NCBI GenBank assembly: GCA_028280635.1
Contig: JANQLM010000049.1
Location: 1 to 48,466, forward strand
Reading direction: 5' to 3'
Length of the DNA stretch: 48,466 nucleotides
Source of the DNA: Halieaceae bacterium
GTDB lineage: Bacteria > Pseudomonadota > Gammaproteobacteria > Pseudomonadales > Halieaceae
The notes beneath the pieces were generated by a model, which was given only the letters and a program-made list of their open reading frames with translations, made no database searches and was not told the DNA's origin. The translations under genes were made by a program, and so were the position numbers. Positions 31,684-41,073 of this stretch are shown piece by piece. Numbering within the stretch: the stretch's first letter is position 1; every line of letters begins with the position of its first letter.

Positions 31684-33969
31684 CTAAAACAAATAGCTGA
31701 TCCCAACCCGGATCTGGCGGGGTATATTGGGACGAGCGCCAAACGGACGACGCGAGACAATCTCCTGCTCGTCGGTGAGGTTTTCACCGATCAACCGCAG
31801 GGTCAGGTCGTCGGTGATCGCGTAGGAGCCCGCCAGGTCAATCGTGGTGTACTCCTCGGTGAACTCACCGTCCTGGTAGCTTCCGCGGCCAGGCACCTCA
31901 CGCATCTCACTGATGTACTTGATGGCGAGATCCAGGGTCCAGTCAGCCGACGCCAGACCGACTTGTACCCGGGCCTGGTGGTCCGGCGTATAGGGCAATT
32001 CATCTCCTTCCCGCACCGCCAGGCGGATGCCCTCGAAGAAGCCCGGGTTCCACTGCGAGAAGTTCGACAAAAAGGACTCCTGGAACGAAGACTCCGTGAA
32101 GGTATACACAACGCTGATGGGCATCCAGATGCTGGACGTCAGATTGGCGGTGTAATTCGCAGTAAACTCAACCCCGGCGATTTCGATCTCGCCGCCATTG
32201 AACTCTTCACCGACTTCGCAGCCCGGGTCAGACACCCGACAGCGGCCCAGCAGGTTCTCATAATCACTGAAGAAACCAATCAGGTCCGCGCTGAGCTGGC
32301 CATCCTGGTAGCGCACCCCATACTCGTAGTTGATGCTTTCCTCTGGATCGACGTTATCGGCGGCACCCGGGCTGGCCGGTGAAAAGCCCCTGTGGACACC
32401 CGCCAGCAGACCCCAGCGATCGTTCAATGCGTAGAACACTCCTGCCCCGGGCAGGAACACATCCTGGTCGCTGTCGACCCGCGTTCCCAGCAACAGGTTT
32501 TCCGCATCGCCTTCGATGTATTCGTAGCGAAGCCCCAAATCGATGCGCCACCGGCCTACATTGATAGTGTCGCTGACGAAAGCGGCGACAGCATCGGTTT
32601 CCCATTCGTTGACAAGGCTGGGGGCACGGTCGATGCCGTCCGCCAGGAGGCGGCCGTCTTCGATGAGATAGCTGAAGCGGTCGTGGTCGCGCTCAACGTA
32701 GTCGTAGTGATAGCGCAGGCCGCCTTCCAGCGCGTGCTCCCAGGCGCCGTGCTGCAGGCTGTGCTTGACGCGGAAATCGATACCCCTGGACTCGTAGGAA
32801 CGATCAAAATCCGTTAAATCAAGGGTCTCGAACTCGGTGCCATCGGAATCAACTTCGCCGCGCAGCAGGGCCAGCTCACGCGGGTACTCCTCGGGGTTGG
32901 CGAGGATCACCGAAGCCTCCGGTGCGCGCGGGTCGATAAAGCCCTCGAACTTAAACCAGGCCCGCGTGTAGTCGTTATAGTAGGCCCTGGTCGTGAGCTG
33001 CCAGTCGTTGTTGAAATCAATGTGATGAATCAGATGCGCCTGCCAGTGCTCCGAGTCGAAGGCATCGAGTTCACTGGACACATAGCGGCGATTTTCATCG
33101 CGATCAAAGTCGTCGTCGGTGAGGCCGAGATAGGTTTCATCGGAGTCTTCATCCGCATACCCCAGCTTGAGCTGAAACTGCTGTTCGAAGCGCGCGTCGT
33201 ATGCGCTGCGCCATTGGATCTTGGCGTTAATATCATTGCGCTCAAAACCGGTGTCGCCGCCGGCGTCCAGGTCCTTGAAGCCGTCCGAGCTGTAGCGCAG
33301 CCCGTCAATCCAGTAGCCCCACTGTCCAACGGTGTTGCCATAGAACAGGCGGTATTTCTGGTAATTGTCGGTGCCGTAGGTGGCTTCGATGCGCCCTTCC
33401 TGTTCCAGCGGTACCGGGGCCGTTACCATGTTCAGGGCACCCCCCACCGTATGCGGCCCGTGCTGGATGGCGGAGGGCCCCTTGAACACTTCGATGGCGC
33501 TCATTCGGTTGATATTGGGCATGTAGTAAGCAGCGGGGGCCGAATATGGCGCCGGCGCAATCAGGATGCCGTCTTCCATCAAGGTCAGTTTCTGACTGCG
33601 CTCCGAGGTGGCCCCGCGCAAGCCGATATTGGGGCGCAGCCCGTAACCGTCCTCAATGCGCAGGTAAACGCCTGGTACCTGGGTCAGCAGGCTGTTGATA
33701 TCGGTGCTGTCGAACTGAAGAATCTGCTCCTGGTCGACCAGGGCCGCCGAGCCAGACATCGTTGCAATATTGGCGCGCCCACCGGTGACCAGGACTTCCT
33801 CATAGATCCGGTCCTCATGGCGGCCTGGCGGGTCTTCCTCCTGGGCATGGCTGGCCTGCGCCAGAGCTGCGCATACCAGCGCTAGCGCTATCGGGTGTGG
33901 CCGGCTGAGCGGGCAACACAGCCGCGGCGGCCCGATAGACGTCGCGAAATTGTTCGGCATCGGGCTCAC
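31684..33969 (-). CDS. TonB-dependent receptor, FecA-like
   Basis: The 761-residue protein has a signal peptide (cut near HAQ-EED, residue 43), a TonB box (EEVLVTGG, about 57-64), a plug with VYLRIEDGYGLRPNIGLRGA and SAIEVFKGPSAIQHGPHTVG and a barrel ending in SYLF. The GLRPNIGLRG and SERSQKLTLMEDG stretches are shared with FecA-type ferric citrate receptors. FecA's N-terminal signalling domain is absent. Its ATG lies 3 bp after the imelysin B stop, so it is probably the last gene of the imelysin operon. Confidence 0.91.
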   Translation of the reverse strand: MSPMPNNFATSIGPPRLCCPLSRPHPIALALVCAALAQASHAQEEDPPGRHEDRIYEEVLVTGGRANIATMSGSAALVDQEQILQFDSTDINSLLTQVPGVYLRIEDGYGLRPNIGLRGATSERSQKLTLMEDGILIAPAPYSAPAAYYMPNINRMSAIEVFKGPSAIQHGPHTVGGALNMVTAPVPLEQEGRIEATYGTDNYQKYRLFYGNTVGQWGYWIDGLRYSSDGFKDLDAGGDTGFERNDINAKIQWRSAYDARFEQQFQLKLGYADEDSDETYLGLTDDDFDRDENRRYVSSELDAFDSEHWQAHLIHHIDFNNDWQLTTRAYYNDYTRAWFKFEGFIDPRAPEASVILANPEEYPRELALLRGEVDSDGTEFETLDLTDFDRSYESRGIDFRVKHSLQHGAWEHALEGGLRYHYDYVERDHDRFSYLIEDGRLLADGIDRAPSLVNEWETDAVAAFVSDTINVGRWRIDLGLRYEYIEGDAENLLLGTRVDSDQDVFLPGAGVFYALNDRWGLLAGVHRGFSPASPGAADNVDPEESINYEYGVRYQDGQLSADLIGFFSDYENLLGRCRVSDPGCEVGEEFNGGEIEIAGVEFTANYTANLTSSIWMPISVVYTFTESSFQESFLSNFSQWNPGFFEGIRLAVREGDELPYTPDHQARVQVGLASADWTLDLAIKYISEMREVPGRGSYQDGEFTEEYTTIDLAGSYAITDDLTLRLIGENLTDEQEIVSRRPFGARPNIPRQIRVGISYLF

Positions 33970-33972
33970 CTC

Positions 33973-35058
33973 TCAGTCGCCATCGGAAAAGTTGATACCC
34001 AGATCAATCGCCAAACTGTCGGGTATCTCACGTTTGAAATTTCCGTCCAGGAAGCCCAGCGTGACCTCAAGCATTTCCGGGTCACGATCGGCGATCGCCT
34101 GGCGGACCTGGCTGATACTGTCTTCCACCGCCGCAATCTCATTGAGCTGTCCCACAGACTCCATGTAATCGAACACGCTGCCGGAACTGCCCCGCTGCCC
34201 GCGCAGCAGCACTTCCACTTCGTCGATGGAGGCATCGATCGCCTCCCAGGCATGGCCGCTAATCGGTGCCGCTGTGGTCACCACATTGCGCGCCTGCAGG
34301 TAATCCAAAAACTCCTGGCCTGAGATGAGTATCTGCGAGAACGGCTCGGTGCCGTCGTCCAGTTGATCGGACAGGAAGAGGCTGCGATAAGGCTCGCCGC
34401 TACCGAGGTGATCCACCAGCCAGCCGTTTTCAACATAGCTGGCCTGGAAGCGCAGCTGCCCGGCGAGGCCTGCAAGCACTTCACATTTGCGCGGTGCAAA
34501 CTGGAACTCAGCGACGATATCAGCGGGTGCCGCACTGTTTTCACCGGTGCTGGTTTCAAAAATGACCGACTCCAGCGCCAGCAGGCCCACCCGCTGAAAG
34601 GTCTTACCGGCAAAATAATCGGCATCTAGCGTCGTGCTGCTGGAGATGTCGTCGGCGATTTCACTGCGGACTGTTTCCAGGTAGTTGGTGCCGCGCAACC
34701 TGAGCGAATCGATAAAAGTAAAGGCGGGAAACACAAAGTTGTCGTTAAGCGGACCGAAGTTGTAGAGAGACAGCCGATACCATTGTTCAAACGCATCGCG
34801 CCAGCGGTCCTGGAGCTGCTCCAGAGTGACGGCATCAGGGGCCGAACAAAACGACTCCGCCGCGGACTGCAGGCCGGCCGTGCTGGCATGAAATTCCTCT
34901 ACCGCGGGCAGCACCGCTTCGTCCACGGCAATCGTCAGGGTGGCCTGCAGATCGAACTCCGGCACGGGCGGCGGTTCTGGCACCGGGCCCTGGCTGTCGT
35001 CAACACAGGCCACCAGGGCTGGCAGAAAAGCCAGCAGGAAAACACACAGGCGCGGCAT
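33973..35058 (-). CDS. Imelysin-family lipoprotein (imelysin B)
   Basis: The 361-residue protein has a lipoprotein signal (LLAFLPALVAC, Cys18), a Pro-rich spacer, and an imelysin (M75) helical domain. The first helical repeat shows RWRDAFEQWYRLSLYNFGPL and the second half ends with KREIPDSLAIDLGINFSDGD. At the place of the GxHxxE motif of imelysins it reads GLLALE (residues 158-163), so the His is lost. Imelysins bind iron or heme in the periplasm and are often Fur-controlled. The pair of one long and one short imelysin with a di-heme protein and DUF1513 is known from Pseudomonas. Confidence 0.87.
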   Translation of the reverse strand: MPRLCVFLLAFLPALVACVDDSQGPVPEPPPVPEFDLQATLTIAVDEAVLPAVEEFHASTAGLQSAAESFCSAPDAVTLEQLQDRWRDAFEQWYRLSLYNFGPLNDNFVFPAFTFIDSLRLRGTNYLETVRSEIADDISSSTTLDADYFAGKTFQRVGLLALESVIFETSTGENSAAPADIVAEFQFAPRKCEVLAGLAGQLRFQASYVENGWLVDHLGSGEPYRSLFLSDQLDDGTEPFSQILISGQEFLDYLQARNVVTTAAPISGHAWEAIDASIDEVEVLLRGQRGSSGSVFDYMESVGQLNEIAAVEDSISQVRQAIADRDPEMLEVTLGFLDGNFKREIPDSLAIDLGINFSDGD

Positions 35059-35114
35059 TGAGCTGCATTCTCCGCCTAACACCTGTTGTCCTCGCAACAC
35101 CTTTGTGCCCACAA

Positions 35115-36275
35115 TCATGACGCCGCACCGGTGATCAGCAAGTGGTTGTCCCAACGGTAGCCAGCGTTCTTCGAGCGTTGTTCGCGGCGCTCTTTCAAGG
35201 TGTGACCGTCCAGCTCTCGCATCTCCCCAAAACTGTTGCTGATCACAAAGCCGGCGCGCCCGGGTGTTGCGGCAATGCCACACACATCGCGCAGGGCGTG
35301 ATAGCCGGCCAGGGCGCCGTCATCAATACTCCAAAACACTGCCAGGCTGCCACGCGGGCTGGTGTAGCCAGCCAGACGGCTGTGATTACAGATGGCAACG
35401 CTGCCGGTGTAGTCCCTGAGCCTGTCGATCAACACACCCGGCTCGGTAAACAGATACAAGGCCCGCCCAGGCTTGTGCACACCGGCCAGAGGCACGCGAT
35501 CGTTGTGGCCCGTCGCTGCTCGCTGCACTTGAATCGCAAAAGCCACCGTTCCGTCCTCCGCCACGTCCAGGTGCCGGATGCTGGATTTCGGCTCCTCCAC
35601 GATCTGAGCGTCCAGCAGCGTCCCAGTTCGCGCATCCAGGTAGCTCAGGTTGGAATGCATGGTATCGAGGTTGAGCGGCTGACGACCCGATGCGGGGCGG
35701 GTAAGAATGCCTCCGTTGGCGACCACCAGTTGCTCACCGCCCGGCATCAGCCGTATCTCGTGGGGTCCGACACCGTAACTGGGCCATTCATCGAGTAACG
35801 CGTAGTTTTTCGTATCGCGCAACACTATCCTGCCCTCGCCGGCAGCAATGGCGGCTTCGGTAGTGAAAAGTACGCTGCCATCGGCGCTGAAGCAGGCGTG
35901 TCCAAGCAGGTGGCGGTCCTCACCACAGCTAAAACCATGCAAAACCTCACCACTAGCAAGGTCAACTTCCACGGCCTGTGTACCTGGCCGGCGGGCGATC
36001 AGCACAACGCTGCCGGGACGCAGCGGATGCTGCACCATGCCGTGGCCTCTAAAGCCAGTTGGCACTGAGCTGATCGCTGCCGCTTCGGAGTGCAACCAGC
36101 CCAGGCCGTAAGTATTCTGTGTATCTCCCTGCGCTGACACCCAGCGCTCCGGGTGTATGAGCGACGCCTGTAGCGGCAGCGGTAATGCTGCAACGCCGAG
36201 TAGCGCAGCGACACGTTTCACCAAGGCCCGGCGTTTGACCCGCATGGAACAAGGCATTGAGGTAGAGGTACTCAC
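35115..36275 (-). CDS. DUF1513 beta-propeller-like protein
   Basis: The 386-residue product is probably exported by Tat (RVKRRALVKRVAALLG then ALPLPLQA near residues 12-36). The rest is a run of beta strands as in a seven-bladed propeller, with family marks RGHGMVQHPLRPG, LLGHACFSADGSVLFTTEAA, YGVGPHEIRLMPGGEQLVVA and NGGILTRPASGRQPLNLDTM. DUF1513 proteins are coded with imelysins and di-heme oxidoreductases; the role is unknown. The start is a GTG at 36275 that overlaps the stop of the di-heme gene, with GGAG placed well for it. Confidence 0.88.
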   Translation of the reverse strand: MSTSTSMPCSMRVKRRALVKRVAALLGVAALPLPLQASLIHPERWVSAQGDTQNTYGLGWLHSEAAAISSVPTGFRGHGMVQHPLRPGSVVLIARRPGTQAVEVDLASGEVLHGFSCGEDRHLLGHACFSADGSVLFTTEAAIAAGEGRIVLRDTKNYALLDEWPSYGVGPHEIRLMPGGEQLVVANGGILTRPASGRQPLNLDTMHSNLSYLDARTGTLLDAQIVEEPKSSIRHLDVAEDGTVAFAIQVQRAATGHNDRVPLAGVHKPGRALYLFTEPGVLIDRLRDYTGSVAICNHSRLAGYTSPRGSLAVFWSIDDGALAGYHALRDVCGIAATPGRAGFVISNSFGEMRELDGHTLKERREQRSKNAGYRWDNHLLITGAAS

Positions 36276-37744
36276 AGGGTCTCCAGAAAGGCGATCATGG
36301 CCTCACGTTGGTCTATCGGTAGCGCAACGAAGTGCATCCGGGCACGCATCGCTTCGCCTCCGTGCCAGAGAATCGCCTCCTCAAGATTGCGGGCGCGACC
36401 ATCGTGCAGAAAGCCCTGTACGCCGTTGATCTCGGGGCTGAGCCCAATGCCCCAAAGAGGCGGGGTGCGCCACTCACTGCCAGTGGCCCCGTAGTCCGGC
36501 CGGCCATCTGCGAGGTCGGGACCCATGTCGTGCAGTAACAGGTCCGTATAGGGCCAGATCACCTGATGGCCGAGATGCGCGCGCTCGCCCCCGAGTACAG
36601 GGGTGGTGAACGTCGGCTGGTGACAGTCCGCGCAGCCGGCCTGGTAAAAGTGCTGCCGGCCAGATTGCGCTACTTCATCCCGGGCTCGCGCGCGCGGCAC
36701 CCCGATATTTCGCACAAAGCCGGTAGTCAGTGCCAGCAAGTCAGCCGGCAGCTCAAAGCCTTCCGCATTATTGCCGGACGGTGTGCGCCGGCAGCGCTGC
36801 TGCACGGGGCTGCAGGGCTGATCGGGAAACAGCGGGTTGCTGATGCCCAGGTCACCCTGGAAAGCGGCTGCCACAGTAATGGTCAGGCTGGGGCGATTGG
36901 CTTTCCAGCCAAAGCGTCCCGGTACCATGGCTGCCTGCTCCACATCCCAGACCTGGTTGCTGCGACCGCTGATCCCGTCGCCGTTGGCATCCTCAGGATC
37001 GGCCAGTGCATCGATATCGGCCTGGCTGATAGCCTCGAGCAAGCCCGCGCCGTGGATGGTCGGCGCCGCGCGAAGGCTGGTCAGCAGATTCTCCGACAGA
37101 GGCCCATAGCCCAGCTCCTCGATACGCGGTTCCGGGAAACGTAGCGTGGTTTGTGTGCCGTCCGGGTATTCGAAGGCCTTTTCTCGCCAGTCGATATAGA
37201 CCCAGGCCTCCGCCGGTGCCTCGGGGTCCTGGGCCGGCAGCACCGGCGCGATACGGCCCCGCAGCTGATGGGAAAGCGCCGTGGATTGCACCTGCACCTG
37301 ATCCCCGTAGACCGGATCAGGCACCGATCCCAGTACCTTGTCCTGGCCTGGAACACTCAGGCGCAGAATGGCGGTGAACAAGGGTGTTTCAGCGGTCTGC
37401 GGCACCGGCCCTCGGCCGCCGTTGACATGACAACCCAGGCAACTGCGGGCATTGAACAGTGGACCCAGTCCGTCGCGCGCATCTGTCGCCGTCGGCGCTT
37501 TGACCCAGGGCTGGTGGGCCAACGCCTTGCCGGCGTGGAACATCGATAGGTCCGTGTCCGGCAGGTTGGCCGCCGGCAGCTCCGATGATGCAAAAGGTGT
37601 GAAGGCGACGCTGCCCTCCCCGCCAGGCATGGCTTCGCTGGCCTGGTATACAGGTACGGGTAGCGAGCGCTGCGCGCATCCGCCCAGTAACAGCGACAGA
37701 GCGAGGCAGCAAAACCGGGGAGTGTTGAAGATGAGTGTTTTCAC
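36272..37744 (-). CDS. Di-heme oxidoreductase lipoprotein (DUF1111/DHOR family)
   Basis: The protein of about 490 residues has two c-type heme sites, CLGCH (about 102-106) and CADCH (about 371-375), and the family segments FNARSCLGCHVNGGRGPVPQ, DANGDGISGRSNQVWD and RTPPLWGIGLSPEINGVQGF and LHDGRARNLEEAI. I take the GTG at 37744 as start because it gives a short lipoprotein signal (KTLIFNTPRFCCLALSLLLG-Gly-Cys); a GTG at 37780 is also open. The protein would sit in the periplasm on a lipid anchor and may change the redox state of iron for the imelysins. Confidence 0.9.
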   Translation of the reverse strand: MKTLIFNTPRFCCLALSLLLGGCAQRSLPVPVYQASEAMPGGEGSVAFTPFASSELPAANLPDTDLSMFHAGKALAHQPWVKAPTATDARDGLGPLFNARSCLGCHVNGGRGPVPQTAETPLFTAILRLSVPGQDKVLGSVPDPVYGDQVQVQSTALSHQLRGRIAPVLPAQDPEAPAEAWVYIDWREKAFEYPDGTQTTLRFPEPRIEELGYGPLSENLLTSLRAAPTIHGAGLLEAISQADIDALADPEDANGDGISGRSNQVWDVEQAAMVPGRFGWKANRPSLTITVAAAFQGDLGISNPLFPDQPCSPVQQRCRRTPSGNNAEGFELPADLLALTTGFVRNIGVPRARARDEVAQSGRQHFYQAGCADCHQPTFTTPVLGGERAHLGHQVIWPYTDLLLHDMGPDLADGRPDYGATGSEWRTPPLWGIGLSPEINGVQGFLHDGRARNLEEAILWHGGEAMRARMHFVALPIDQREAMIAFLETL

Positions 37745-37819
37745 AAGCCTGTAAACAAATGAAGGCCGGGGCAGCCACACCGCAATGGCATCGCTGGCCC
37801 GGCCTCACTGCGCTTTGCG

Positions 37820-39544
37820 CTAGCCGCAGGTGGTGTCCGGGTTGGTGGTATCACACCCGGAGGCATCGTCATCGACCACATCCACCTCAACGGCCAGTAC
37901 CTCCGCCAGCTCTGCAATCGAAATAGACTGCAGGTTCAGCGAGATAATGGTTTCGAAGATCGGGTTGTCCTGGTTGCGGCTGGCATCCTGGATCAGCACG
38001 TCAAAAGGCGAACCGGCGCGCGCTGAGGCGTCCAGCTCCTGCACATTGGCCTGGGTCGCCGCCAGACGGCTTTCCAGTTCAAACACGACCAGATTCAGGG
38101 ATGAGCTGTCGAGATCTTCCGCGTAGTCATCGAAGCCGTAGCCATCCACAGCACGGCCCGTAGCATCCACAATACCGTCGAGATCACTATCGTAACCGGC
38201 ATAGCTACCGTAGTAGCTGTTATAGATACCGAGTGCATTCAGGACCACATCGCGATGGGTGTTGTCCGCAAAGCAGGAGTGTTCATCTTCCTGGGAATTG
38301 GCACTGTAGGCGATCTGCATGCGCTCACCGGCCAGCTCGCCCTCGGACAGGGTGCCCATGCCGGTAAGAATCTCTGTGATGCGCTGGATGGCCTCGTCGC
38401 GATCATCAAAACTGGTGAACTGGTCGCGGTAGTTGCCTGGCACGTCGTCCAGCCAGCCGTCGCGTACTCCTTCAAGATCGGCAATCAACTTATCGACGGC
38501 CACCTGCAGATAGCTCAGGCGGCGAGACGCCAGCGGGTCCGAGGTAAAATCGGTCAGCGGGCGCTGGCCGCCAAAAGCGTAGTTGCCGGCACCGTTGGTC
38601 TTGACCGCCTCGATGCGGTCGGTGCCATCGGTCACCATGGCATTGTCGTTGAGGTCCTGGCCCCACAGCAGGAACTCGATGGCGTGATAGCCGGCGATAA
38701 CGTCACGTTCGTCTTCAGCAGTGACGGTGTTGGAAAGCAGCGCCGCATCGATGGTAATCGACGTCTGGGCGATAATATTCATCGAAGACATGGTGCCATC
38801 AACAGCACCATTATTCGCAATACCCGCGCTGTTCACCACAACACCGACCTGGTCATTGCCGAAATCGGGCTCGGCATTGATCACGTAATCGATCAGCGCT
38901 TCACCCAGTGGCCAGGCGTTGATTTCACCCTCGGGGCCATCTTCGTCCTCGTAATTGGTGGAATCGATGGGGCTCAGACGAAACCGGTACACCTCGGTCT
39001 GGCCGTAGGGCTCACGCGCGACCAGCCAGGCCTGTTTGGCCGCATCGAGATTCGCCTGGGTCGGAGCCTGGGCAAAAGCATCGATCGCCGCCTTGAGGGC
39101 CACCGCCGTATCCAGGGAGTCGCTGTAGGCCGCCAGCGCGATGTCGGCGTTGGTCTCTAGCAGCGCAGTGACGCCGGCATTGTCAAAGGGAACGAATTCC
39201 GGTTCCAGGAAAACGGTGAAATCACCCAATACAAGGTTGAGGACACTGGCGTCCAGGCCGACGGTCGTTACCCGGCAGGGGAGTGTTTTCACGGCGTCAC
39301 CGCTGCACAGGCCCGACGTGCGACGCTTCCAGCCCGCAAACTCGAAGCCTGCCACGGGCGTTGCCACGAACGACTCCTCAAACGTGCCATCAACAATATC
39401 GACTTCACAGGTATTGCCGGCTTCGCAGGTGTACACACCGGACTGGCTGGCGACGGTGCCGCCCTCAGGCACTTCGATTTGAACTTTGCAGCCGCTTACG
39501 AACGCAACGCTCGCAAGCACTGCTGCCAATGCAGAATACTTCAT
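37820..39544 (-). CDS. Imelysin-family lipoprotein with extra N-terminal domain (imelysin A)
   Basis: The 574-residue product has a lipobox (SVAFVSGC, Cys19), then a domain of about 90 residues with four Cys (GVYTCEAGNTCEV, FAGWKRRTSGLCSG, LPC), including a GFEFAGW motif that recalls InlB-type B repeats. The imelysin domain begins near 125 and holds the metal motif GYHAIEFLLWGQD (285-297). A late Asp-rich loop (YDSDLDGIVDATG) may bind calcium. I chose the ATG at 39544 because it begins the lipoprotein signal. First gene of the five-gene minus-strand operon; a Fur box lies 42 bp upstream. Confidence 0.9.
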   Translation of the reverse strand: MKYSALAAVLASVAFVSGCKVQIEVPEGGTVASQSGVYTCEAGNTCEVDIVDGTFEESFVATPVAGFEFAGWKRRTSGLCSGDAVKTLPCRVTTVGLDASVLNLVLGDFTVFLEPEFVPFDNAGVTALLETNADIALAAYSDSLDTAVALKAAIDAFAQAPTQANLDAAKQAWLVAREPYGQTEVYRFRLSPIDSTNYEDEDGPEGEINAWPLGEALIDYVINAEPDFGNDQVGVVVNSAGIANNGAVDGTMSSMNIIAQTSITIDAALLSNTVTAEDERDVIAGYHAIEFLLWGQDLNDNAMVTDGTDRIEAVKTNGAGNYAFGGQRPLTDFTSDPLASRRLSYLQVAVDKLIADLEGVRDGWLDDVPGNYRDQFTSFDDRDEAIQRITEILTGMGTLSEGELAGERMQIAYSANSQEDEHSCFADNTHRDVVLNALGIYNSYYGSYAGYDSDLDGIVDATGRAVDGYGFDDYAEDLDSSSLNLVVFELESRLAATQANVQELDASARAGSPFDVLIQDASRNQDNPIFETIISLNLQSISIAELAEVLAVEVDVVDDDASGCDTTNPDTTCG

Positions 39545-39585
39545 AGCAAACCCCGAATATATTGTAGTTTTGACCTCTCTCAAAC

Positions 39586-39604
39586 AATAATGATTCTCGT
39601 TTAC
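39586..39604. promoter_or_regulatory. Fur box between imelysin A and the di-heme peroxidase
   Basis: AATAATGATTCTCGTTTAC matches the Fur consensus at 13 of 19 positions. It is 42 bp from the imelysin start and 109 bp from the divergent peroxidase start. A second weaker A/T-rich stretch (TTTTTCATTCTCATCTAG) follows at about 39617-39634. Confidence 0.75.
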
Positions 39605-39712
39605 ATTTGCAATGCTTTTTCATTCTCATCTAGTTAACATGGCCTGCACCAAATCGAAGGATTACAGGGACCGCTGTCATGTCGGCGTCAAAAACCCAAG
39701 CCCGGGGTAACT

Positions 39713-41053
39713 GTGCATAAGCAAGCGGTGAGATTCGAGGACGTAGCTGCCTGGTCCAGACTCGGAGAGTCTCAGCGGGACCTGAGGCAGCTTGTGCTGG
39801 CGCTAGTGTTTCCAATACTCGTGCTGGTTGGAGGCTGCGACGGGAACGGCTCCAGCAACACGGTCATCACGCCAACGATACCGGAGCCAGAACCGGAGCC
39901 GGAACCAGAGCCTCCGCGGCAGGTATTTGAGACACCGGAGGCGCTGGGTGAAAGCCTGTTTTTCGACACCAACCTTTCACTGAACCGCACCCAGGCCTGC
40001 GCCACCTGCCACGACCCCGACCGGGGCTTCACTGACGGCAGGCTGGATGCCAACGGTGACGTCAGCGCCTTCTCCCTGGGTGACGACGGCTTTTCCTTCG
40101 GCGGCCGCAACGCACCCACCGCCGCCTACGCGGCTTTCACACCGGACTTTCAGTTTGGCAGCCAGAGTCGCTTCAACAGCCAACAGCCGGACTATGTCGG
40201 CTTTATCGGGGGGCAGTTCCTCGACGGCCGGGCGGTGGACCTGAAAGCGCAGGCCAAGGGCCCGCCGATCGCCGCCAAGGAGATGGGCATGCCGGATGCC
40301 GCCGCCGTGGTCGAGCGGTTGCTGGAAGACCCGAGCTATGAGGCGTCTTTCCAGGCACTTTACGGAGAGTCGATCTTTGACGACGTGGACGCCGCCTATG
40401 ACGCCATGGGCGACGCCATCGCCGCCTATGAACGCACCGAGGTGTTTTCCACCTTCACCTCCAAGTACGACAAGTCGCTGACGGGGGATTACATCTACGC
40501 ACCAGATACACCGGCGGCGCTGGGCAGGGCCCTTTTCTTCTCACAGCAGTTCACCAATTGCGCGACCTGCCATCAACTCCGGCCCAACAGCAATCGCAAC
40601 GAGGTCTTCACAAATTTTGGCTACCACAATATTGGCGTGCCCGTGAACGAGACGGCACGCATCGCTGCCAACATCCCTCTCGACGCACCGGATGAAGGGC
40701 TGTTCGGGCACCCAGACGTGGACGATCCTGCCGAGCGCGGCAAGTTTAAGGTACCCACACTACGCAATGTAGCGGTAACCAGCCCCTATATGCACAATGG
40801 CGTGTTCCGGCGTCTGGATACGGTTATCCGCTTCTATGACCAGTTTCTGACAGCATCGGAGAACACGATCAATCCGGAAACCGGCGCTCCATGGCGGGAA
40901 CCACCGATTCCCGAAACCGTCGCCCTCACAGAACTGCGGGATGGTCGCCTGCTGGAGGACTTTGAAATCGACGCCCTGGTGTGTTTCCTGCGCACGCTGA
41001 CCGATGAGCGCTACGAGGCGCTGATACCCGAAGATGGCCTGGTCTGCGATTAG
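39713..41053 (+). CDS. MauG/CcpA-like di-heme cytochrome c peroxidase lipoprotein
   Basis: The 446-residue protein has a lipobox (LVLVGGC, Cys42), a Pro-Glu repeat spacer (PEPEPEPEPEP) and two c-type hemes at CATCH (96-100) and CATCH (283-287). FGGRNAPTAAYAAF, GQFLDGRAVDLKAQAKGP and KVPTLRNVAVTSPYMHNG are hallmarks of bacterial di-heme peroxidases, which reduce hydrogen peroxide or, in MauG-type members, oxidise other substrates. The start is a GTG at 39713 with a long N-region before the lipobox, so a later start is possible. It shares the Fur-box region with the imelysin operon, which points to an iron-linked task. Confidence 0.9.
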   Translation: MHKQAVRFEDVAAWSRLGESQRDLRQLVLALVFPILVLVGGCDGNGSSNTVITPTIPEPEPEPEPEPPRQVFETPEALGESLFFDTNLSLNRTQACATCHDPDRGFTDGRLDANGDVSAFSLGDDGFSFGGRNAPTAAYAAFTPDFQFGSQSRFNSQQPDYVGFIGGQFLDGRAVDLKAQAKGPPIAAKEMGMPDAAAVVERLLEDPSYEASFQALYGESIFDDVDAAYDAMGDAIAAYERTEVFSTFTSKYDKSLTGDYIYAPDTPAALGRALFFSQQFTNCATCHQLRPNSNRNEVFTNFGYHNIGVPVNETARIAANIPLDAPDEGLFGHPDVDDPAERGKFKVPTLRNVAVTSPYMHNGVFRRLDTVIRFYDQFLTASENTINPETGAPWREPPIPETVALTELRDGRLLEDFEIDALVCFLRTLTDERYEALIPEDGLVCD

Positions 41054-41073
41054 CGAAAATCCGATGAGGCAGA

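Noticed and set aside
31684-33969. FecIRA-type surface signalling for the FecA-like receptor
   Set aside because: The receptor lacks the N-terminal signalling domain, and no sigma factor or anti-sigma gene is in the window.
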